DNA of 64,000 nucleotides from contig JAGVSM010000957.1 of assembly GCA_022494885.1 (NCBI GenBank), positions 186,001 through 250,000 of the forward strand. The letters are read 5' to 3'. A model generated the notes under the pieces. The model searched no databases and was not told where the DNA came from. It saw only the letters and a list, made by a program, of their open reading frames with translations. Made by a program: the position numbers and the translations under genes. Position 1 is the stretch's first letter; each line of letters begins with the position of its first letter. Below are positions 56,936 to 64,000 of this stretch, in pieces. The DNA comes from Micrasema longulum (Eukaryota > Arthropoda > Insecta > Trichoptera > Brachycentridae).

Positions 56936-58755
56936 AAATTCAAAGTAAATTAAAAAAATAAATTAAAACCCTAGTAAAATCAGCATTCTGTTTTTATAAG
57001 TATTACCGTATTCTTATTTTCTGTTTTTGTTTTTATTTTTTAAATATTTTTTTCTCATAAATTCGAAATTATATAACTTCAAATAACTAAATAAGTGTAA
57101 CAGTGTAAGTCACTCTCCAACCACAAGGGCTAGTCTCTTTTTTGGAAAGTTGCAGTTATAAGGTTAACCAAATATATATAAGTAGATTGTAATAGAAAAA
57201 AACATGTATCATTTTATGTAACTATGTATATTCATTAATCAAATAAAGAAAATATGTATTTAAGCCCTTTAAATGCATATGTTTTTTTTTATATTCCCTG
57301 CTCAATGAGGTTTTCCATATTTTTTTATATATCTATAAATTTTCAAAGACTCCCTAGATAGTTATTTTCAGTGTTTGTATTCAAACATTTGTATAAAGTC
57401 GTGTTTTTGCAAAAAGTTTTGCAAAAAAAAATTGTCAAATTTAACGTCCTTTTTTCTCCACAGTTGGTCCGTCTCATTTCAATATTAGTAAAGTTGCGTG
57501 TGTGTTTTTCAAGTTGTCTGAATATTTATGTTTATCGGCAAATTGGCTACAAGCCAGAAATAACCTTAATCGCCCGGTATACTTACGTAAATAATGCTGC
57601 TTCCATTGCAAATTTTATGTTGAAACGATCGTAACTGACATTCAATGAAAACAAACTCGAGGGAGTTTGCAAACATTGTTGAATTTTTTTTATCTAAGCT
57701 TCATTTCTCAAATTCACGTTTGTTCAAATGAATGTTTTTTAGAAAAGTTAGAAGTAAGTATTTTACTTATCTATCAAAAGTATATTAGAACCTACTACGA
57801 TGCTAGAATTCTATTCGTCCATGCACTGTGTAGCTAAAAGATGTTTGGTTATCAAGCTTCCACGAAGGATTTTTTTTCTACATTGTTAATTTTGCTAAAA
57901 TTAATTAAATATTTTTTTATGAATACACGCGTTTCTTTTTTTATATCAGTTATTTCTTTTGTTTATGAAAATAGTAAGAATATAAAATATGTTTATTTGG
58001 TCAAATTGGCTCAGCACTATTCTCTAATGCTATTTGTTTTTTAATATTGCATCTATACAAAAAAAAAAATTTTCTATATAGTCCTGCTTACTTGGACATG
58101 TTCATAGACGATTGTACAGTGTTGATTTTTTTTTCAAAATTTGGTGCCTTTAACCAAATTTTGCATTCTTTGTTGGAATTCGATTTTTTTTTTTACAAAA
58201 ACTTAACAGTTAGCAAATAATCTATGCGCGCTGGCGACTAGCGCTGACTCTGGCTTTTGGCCATAATATTTAGTATCGGAATGTGTTAGCAGCAGTACGG
58301 TTCTAGAACTTGTACCTATACCGAGTACCTAATAAAGAACAGAACAGAAGCCGTTGCCCGTTGTATGTGGTGGTGGTGTGAACACGGCAACGAGAACCAG
58401 ATCGTAAATCTACTTAATCAGCGCCGTACAGTTTCCTATTTACAACCTGATACATGATTCATGGACCATGGAAACCTTAGGACATTCATATCACGGCATT
58501 GTGTCTTTATAACTAATGCTAATTAATCCATGGACATTTTAAGTTTAATATAGGCCAGCACCGGTTAGATGGCAGTTTCCTTTGGACCCGTTAAATGTTT
58601 GTCTTGATATTTGACAGTTGAAAGTACAACTTGCATACTCAACAATAAAAAATATTGTACATATATGAACAAGCCTACTCTTGGCACAGGCTGAGCCATG
58701 TTAGATGTAGACTAACCTAACCAGAGGACACTCCATATTAATGTTCAAATGTTCA
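56936..58755 (+). other. Intron 1 of the Derailed/RYK-like gene, middle part
   Basis: AT-rich with a LINE-tail fragment at 57800-57845 and a possible LTR-like GC-richer patch at 58220-58400 (not confirmed). No exon seen. Confidence 0.35.
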
Positions 58756-58759
58756 AGTT

Positions 58760-59086
58760 CAGCTGTTCCTAAAAGGTGTTCCGCGGAACCCTAGGGTTCT
58801 GTCAAAGGGTTACAGTGGTTCCGTGAGGGGACGTTTTGTCATAGGAAACTGACCGCGAAGCCGGCGGTTTTATCGGTAAATAGCTGCGCTGCACCTTTGA
58901 AAAATTCCTCTTTCTAGTCTTGCTTTTCAAGTCAAAAATTACAAATCGCAAACAATAAGGTGTCGTGGATCTTTTTAATAACTATTTGCCAATTTACGTT
59001 TTTTTTGTCGAATTAGTGTTCCCCTAGAAAAAGGTAGATCGATTAGGGTTAGGGTACCTACTATTGCAAAAAAATGGGAACCACTG
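58760..59086. mobile_element. Non-autonomous hAT-type element, 327 bp
   Basis: Ends CAGCTGTTCCTAAAAGG and, read inwards from the right, CAGTGGTTCCCATTTTT. Flanking 8-mers TTCAAGTT and CTCTAGTG match at 5 of 8. The internal 'ggtgttccgcggaaccctag' is palindromic, common near hAT ends. Confidence 0.65.
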
Positions 59087-59429
59087 CTCTAGTGTTATAT
59101 TGATTCCCTGATAATAAATATCCATTTATGTTATAAATTTATAAAAAAAGTAAAAAGAACCACGGTACTGTGAGAAGAATTAAAAATTACTTTGTGAATG
59201 AATAAATTTACATTTGAGTACAGGTATACACGTATACAGGCTGTGAAAGTAAGGAATGTGTATTATGGGGTCTTTTCACATTGCTATATTTGTTTAGTTT
59301 TTCAACGTTTACTTTTTGTGCCGTTGCATCATGTACACTTGTCAAACTTACTTCTTTGCTCAGTGGTTTATTAAATTTTTTTTTTTTACTTTTTAAAATT
59401 ATTTTTAAGTAGATAGAATTCTTTATTAG

Positions 59430-59765
59430 TTTATGCGCTTTGTAGCTGCAGGACTTGAATGTAAATGAAATTAACAACAAATGACATATTTATTTTAACT
59501 TTAACTGCAAATATGGTCTAGATTTTTAACCGCCCGTGTACTATACAGCTGCAGAACATGTAATCTAGATTATATTAATTTGTAAACGATTATTTATAAA
59601 CTAAAAACACTTCTTTGTCATATTTTGCACGGTGTAAATGGAGGCTAAATTTCTAACCGTCTGTGCGCTCTGTAACTGCCAAACATGTTGGAATGTTTAT
59701 TGTACAGCGCCCTCGAGGTGATCTTCACAAAAATGGCGCTATATAAATTATCCTAAATAAATATA
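59430..59765 (+). repeat. Cluster of LINE-tail units
   Basis: 'gctttgtagctgcaggactt' (59439), 'gtgtactatacagctgcaga' (59535) and a full tail at 59662-59755 ('gtgcgctctgtaactgccaa', 'acagcgccctcgaggtgatc', 'aaaatggcgctatataaatt'). Confidence 0.7.
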
Positions 59766-61945
59766 TGAATTCTTTCGAAATTATTGTTGCCTTATTCGTG
59801 TATAACTTCTGTCCATCCTATTCTCGCTTCTTGTATAAATTTAATGAGTTTCCCACATTAAAGCTTCGATTGAGTAATGGTGCGAAGTTTGACAAAACGT
59901 TGCTTTACGTCGGTAGTAACAGATTTTCCCGGTGATACGCACAATCAGTATTCCGGTCGCGTCATGCGGGTCATGCCTCGGATTTGTCTCGGGATCTAAT
60001 GCAGAGAATATCGCATGAATCGCTTTGGTTAATCCCCGTTTTCTTACATTACATTCTAGGCAGGTGGGGGACGCAATCGTGTCCTGTATCAGTAACGATT
60101 ACTGCTAATTATATTATTGGTACATAAAGTATGTAATCTATTTTCATAGAACATGATGAGAGTGGCAATCGTGACACAAATTTCATATAACCTAATCTAT
60201 TTTACACTATTTCTACGACCAGTTTTTTTTCTTTTGAAATTATTATGTAGTATGTAAGTACTGACGTTTCGTAAAAAAAACCTTTTGCTTATTTAACTTT
60301 TTGTACATAATCTTATTTGTACATCGGCGGGCTTATTGCCCAATACCAATTTCTTCCAACCAACCAATAAACTAAAAGTTTTGTTTTTTTATTCATGTTA
60401 CAAAACATATTCAATAGAAACTAAAAATAAAAAAGCTTAAGATGTACAAGAATATAAATAACTGTATTTGTATATATATAAATATAATAAAGGAGTTAAT
60501 GATGGATTGTGATAATTTTTTTACTGTACATATCTGCACCGCGATTCTGAACGGTTTACAAGATGAAAAAATAGTATAATTAGTCTACTCGAATGTTATG
60601 TTTTAATATTTCAATGTAACTTCGAGTTCTACTCTACGGTAGCACCTTGCTGACAAAATCTCACGCATTTCTAGTATATTCGTATAGAAAATATAAGTAA
60701 TCGATATATCTGTCAAAAATTATTCAAGATTACGACCATAGGCGCACACTTATCTACAAATAATGATAAAAGACTTCCCTCCAAAAAATATTCCTCGAAT
60801 AGTCGCTCGGTATTCTTATTACAAAATTAAAAAATAACTGTAATAGAAAGAACAGAATTGATCTCAAGGTATCGTGTGATTTTGAAACATTATTAATTTA
60901 TAATGAAAGTAAGGTACTAGAAACCTACAATACTTAACTTCAAGAATTTCACGATATGCAAATAATAATCGTCCCGTCTAATTTACGGTGAGACTTCCAC
61001 TTTTTTCTCATTTCTTCGTCCCTTTTCGTTTATTAGCTCTTGGATAATAAAATATTGTTTTTGTTTTAACTGGACCATTTCTCATATTTTGCCTTCATGA
61101 GCTCAAGGATCTGGTACTATGACCAATTACATAGTTTAATCCTTTTTTGTTATCTTAAATTTGTTTTTGTCTTTATTTCTTCAAATGTACCCTCGCAAGT
61201 AATGAATATAGTGACGATTATTATAACCCTAACGTTGTTAATATTTTAACACAACTGTAATAGCTTTTATACCCGTTACTCAGGTTTAAAAAAAGACTTT
61301 TGGAGCTTTTATTTAATCACGTTACCTGTATACTTTATTTTATTGTTCGGGTTAAAATAAATTATAGCCACATTTGTTTACGCGTGATTACCCTTGCTCT
61401 CCCATCAAATATGATATATACACAAATACTGGTATTATAAATAGTGAGGTACATGTTACGCTTACACCTTTTACTATGCAGTACCTCTAGAGTAAAGTTG
61501 GCTACTGGCCAACACCAGCGTGATTTGGCTGCCAACATCTCGTGAAGACAGACATTACGATAGCGCCTAGAACCATTGCAATGCCAGTCCTGGCTCCTGG
61601 CACACCATCAGACTCCGCACGGACATCTTGAATAAAACGCCGCTCGTAAATCGTGATTTTTGTTCGACCGACGGAGATAAAGTTTTTAAAAATTGATGTC
61701 TCATTTTTCAATTTGTTTAATGTTCTACAGCTGAGAACATCTGTACATTATGAATCCAATAAAATAAAAACGCGGACTGAAAATAGGTAAAAACTTCAAC
61801 ACCAAGATTTAAATTCTGTTTACTCTGTATTTACTGTCATTTTACAATACGTGATGTATCAACATTGAGATTGATAGTATATTTAGGTAGTGTGGAGGCT
61901 TAGGTAGGTAAGTGCATTAATAATTTAACATTTGACGGATTGAAT
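59766..61945 (+). other. Intron 1 of the Derailed/RYK-like gene, later part
   Basis: AT-rich. A LINE-tail fragment at 60320-60365 ('acatcggcgggcttattgcc'). A coding-looking minus-strand stretch at 61502-61711 is discussed in the findings. No WIF-domain exon seen. Confidence 0.35.
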
Positions 61946-61948
61946 GTA

Positions 61949-62235
61949 CAGTAGAACTCCGTTTATCCGAACTCCAGTCATTCGCCTTGCCAAATATCGG
62001 GATCGTTATCAGAAAATATAAAATAAAGGGAATGTTACAATTAAAAATTAAAAGAAGCAATCAACTTTGCTGGACATGTTTACGTAAGTTTTTAATGTGA
62101 TTAGCTGTATTATTTCAAAAGCAATAAAAAAGTGATCTTACAGTAAATTTTTCCTTTTCAGACAGTATTATCCGGATTTCTGTATATCTGGGTAACGTCT
62201 GGCACTCATGAATCCGGATAGTTGAAGTTTTACTG
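61949..62235. mobile_element. pogo/Tigger-like MITE, 287 bp
   Basis: The left end CAGTAGAACTCCGTTTATCC and, from the right, CAGTAAAACTTCAACTATCC are terminal inverted repeats flanked by TA on both sides (61947-61948 and 62236-62237). The 'CAGTA.AAC.....TATCCG' ends are typical of pogo/Tigger-type elements. No coding capacity. Confidence 0.8.
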
Positions 62236-62237
62236 TA

Positions 62238-63360
62238 TTGAATTTACTTTATATTTTAATCCGTGTATGCGTTAATAAATATAGGATACCGATAGAGAGA
62301 ACTTCATACCGTTTTAAGAAGGAAATTTGTATCTCACATTATCTCATATCCCACCCAAACTCTTCCACATTTTGTGATCTCTGCTTACTGCTTACCGTCA
62401 TACCATCTGTAACTGATGGAATATAATAAATAATAACGTCTTGTTATCATAACCCTTTGATCGCTCTTCTGGCCATGTTTATGTCAGTGCGCAGTGGTGA
62501 GAAATGTGTCGGTTAAGGTCGGGTGATGTTCCCCCTGAGCCCACGCCAGGACGCCGTGCCAGTTCCAGTACCCGATACACCCAGAACCGGGACAGCCCCG
62601 TTCTCTGCATATAAACGAGCTTCATCAATAGTAAAAAATCGTTTCGTGCGGTGCCAGAATCGTTATATAAATGTTTATTTCCCTGACCCGCAGGAGGCTG
62701 ATTTTATCGCCCTAAAACTTTATACAGCCCAGCCGTTGTCACACGCGGAGTCTCATATTATACCAAGAAGAATGGTCAGAAATTTAAAACTTCTTTCGAA
62801 ACACTTTTTGTACATTTTTATTTAGTCGAGGAGTCGTAAAGTTGAGCCGGCGCGTCTGCATGTTTAATAAGGACATGTTTTATTTTGTGACATAATTCAA
62901 CATCTAAACTTTATAGGTATCCTCTGCCATTAAATTCAAACGACGTATTGCCCGTGTCGTTGTTAGTCCTTCGTAGAAACGTCAAACTGAAACGCGTGAT
63001 TTATGTTTTGGCTTTTTATAAAACATACGCGCATAGCCATATTATACTATCGTCTTAGCCAGGCTTTAAATTATTACACCACGATTTGGAAGAAAAGGTT
63101 AGCAATTCTGTCTTTTCATTTGTAATTTCTCCATGTTTATGTCAAACTATTGTATGTGTATGTACGTATACGTTGATGTTACCAAAGTGGCAATATTATC
63201 AATCAATTTTTCTACCGCGTCCCAAATATAGGAACGATCGATCTTTTTTAATTGAGCAACATGTCAGTACGGTTTGGGTTCGAACACATACTCAGTTCAG
63301 CATAATTTGTACACGCAGTACCTATATTGTATGCGACGCGAGATAGTGAATCTCTTCTGG
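62238..63360 (+). other. Intron 1 of the Derailed/RYK-like gene, end part
   Basis: A GC-richer segment at 62470-62880 has open frames on the plus strand but no recognised motif. Otherwise AT-rich. Confidence 0.3.
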
Positions 63361-63364
63361 GAGA

Positions 63365-63590
63365 TGCTGGGAACTGAACATACCCAATTCATCCCCACCG
63401 TTCCTCCGATCTCCGGTCTCCGGTACAGTCTTTAGTCCCCAGTAGTGTTGTATGGTCTCGGAGACACCTCTTCTTTGTATCTCTCACAGCGCACACGGCC
63501 AACCGTAATTTATTACAGACCAGACTTCCAATAACAGATCTGGCATCCCCGGGTCTACACAGCCTACCTGCTAACTTACTCATCCGTTTC
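63365..63590 (-). other. GC-rich unclassified block, possible retroelement
   Basis: The minus strand is open for 64 codons (LVCNKLRLAVCAVRDTKKRC in the middle). It is compositionally unlike its surroundings. It may be a mobile-element fragment; no diagnostic motif. Confidence 0.3.
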
Positions 63591-63714
63591 CTATTTTTTA
63601 TGTCCGTTTATACTTTTGTTTATGTCAATTTTCAAGCATTTAATTCATTCGTGGAAACGGGGATCTTATTTTTAGGTATTTGTAAATCACATTTACTAAA
63701 TGTTATTAAATATT

Positions 63715-64000
63715 TGTATATAACCACTTACCGACTTTTCTATGTCTACCGGTTTCGAGACGTACTCGTCTCTTCGTCGGGACACCAATTTAACCAACGT
63801 GCAAAACCCACCATACACCTTCGCCATAGTTGTTTCACACAAATATAAAACCAACACGACATGCATTTTAATAAGCAAATGCACTGATTAAATGATGAAA
63901 ATATTCTGCTGTTTGAGAAATAAATAAAAAAAAGTAGAGGGGGTGAAGGGAGGGGTGGGTAAGCTTAATAGGTTAAATAGAAAAGTCGGTAAGTGGTTAT
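63715..64000. mobile_element. Short Penelope-derived element with inverted ends (cut by window end)
   Basis: The left end (63719-63784) is a minus-orientation terminal repeat: 'ataaccacttaccgactttt', 'accggtttcgagacgtactc' and 'gtctcttcgtcggg'. The last 20 bases of the window, 'aaaagtcggtaagtggttat', are the start of the inverted partner. The interior resembles 49950-50110 but lacks the coding end, so it is a deletion derivative. Confidence 0.7.

Noticed and set aside
58220..58400. Possible solo LTR (TGTTAGC..AATAAAG..GCAACG)
   Set aside because: No second copy, target duplication or primer-binding site could be shown; ends do not form a clear TG..CA pair.
62523..62825. 100-residue plus-strand frame rich in Pro/Val at its start
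   Set aside because: No domain, no splice context, and it does not match the expected Derailed/RYK continuation.

Overview
This is an AT-rich eukaryotic window with an insect-type genome organisation. It has short coding exons separated by GT..AG introns, TATA boxes paired with an arthropod TCAGT-type initiator, and a dense load of LINE, Penelope-like, tRNA-headed SINE, hAT, Tc1/mariner and MITE-like sequences. A lepidopteran or similar insect is my best guess. It is an inference from gene and repeat style and was not tested by search.

Layout. The left end (1-837) carries the last two exons of a gene I cannot name. It is followed by a LINE fragment and then four secreted lipases of the pancreatic-lipase/phospholipase A1 superfamily. 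All four have six exons and share the same series of intron phases (1,2,1,1,2). Lipase A is at 3024-7775 (+, 322 aa), B at 18245-21727 (+, 297 aa), C at 26253-29216 (-, 297 aa) and E at 32355-42807 (+, 294 aa). Each keeps a Ser-Asp-His triad and has no C-terminal PLAT domain, so each should be a small secreted lipase or phospholipase A1-like enzyme. B and C are convergent, inverted duplicates. An internal stretch of about 1.67 kb (end of intron 1 to start of intron 5) is about 99% identical, introns included. The UTRs, outer introns and flanks are clearly diverged, which looks like recent gene conversion between inverted paralogues. B, C and E have matching core promoters, with the TATA box and initiator 32 bp apart.

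Between and inside the genes lie mobile elements. There is a broken Tc1/mariner-type (IS630-like) DDE transposon with terminal inverted repeats and TA target duplications in intron 1 of lipase E, itself interrupted by a poly-A retroelement. There are Penelope-like fragments with GIY-YIG coding remnants and terminal repeats that hold a hammerhead-like core, several LINE 3' ends, tRNA-headed SINEs, and at least ten copies of a MITE-like repeat concentrated in lipase introns.

From 43 to 47.4 kb there are two identical 119-nt 5S rRNA genes (- strand) and one 5S fragment, mixed with LINE 3' ends. From 48 to 53 kb the DNA is repeat-rich. At 53866-53977 there is a signal-peptide exon followed by the start of a WIF domain. 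This is the probable first coding exon of a Derailed/RYK-type Wnt receptor whose next exon lies outside the window. The remaining 10 kb is its first intron, filled with repeats.

No CRISPR arrays, operons or bacterial features are present.
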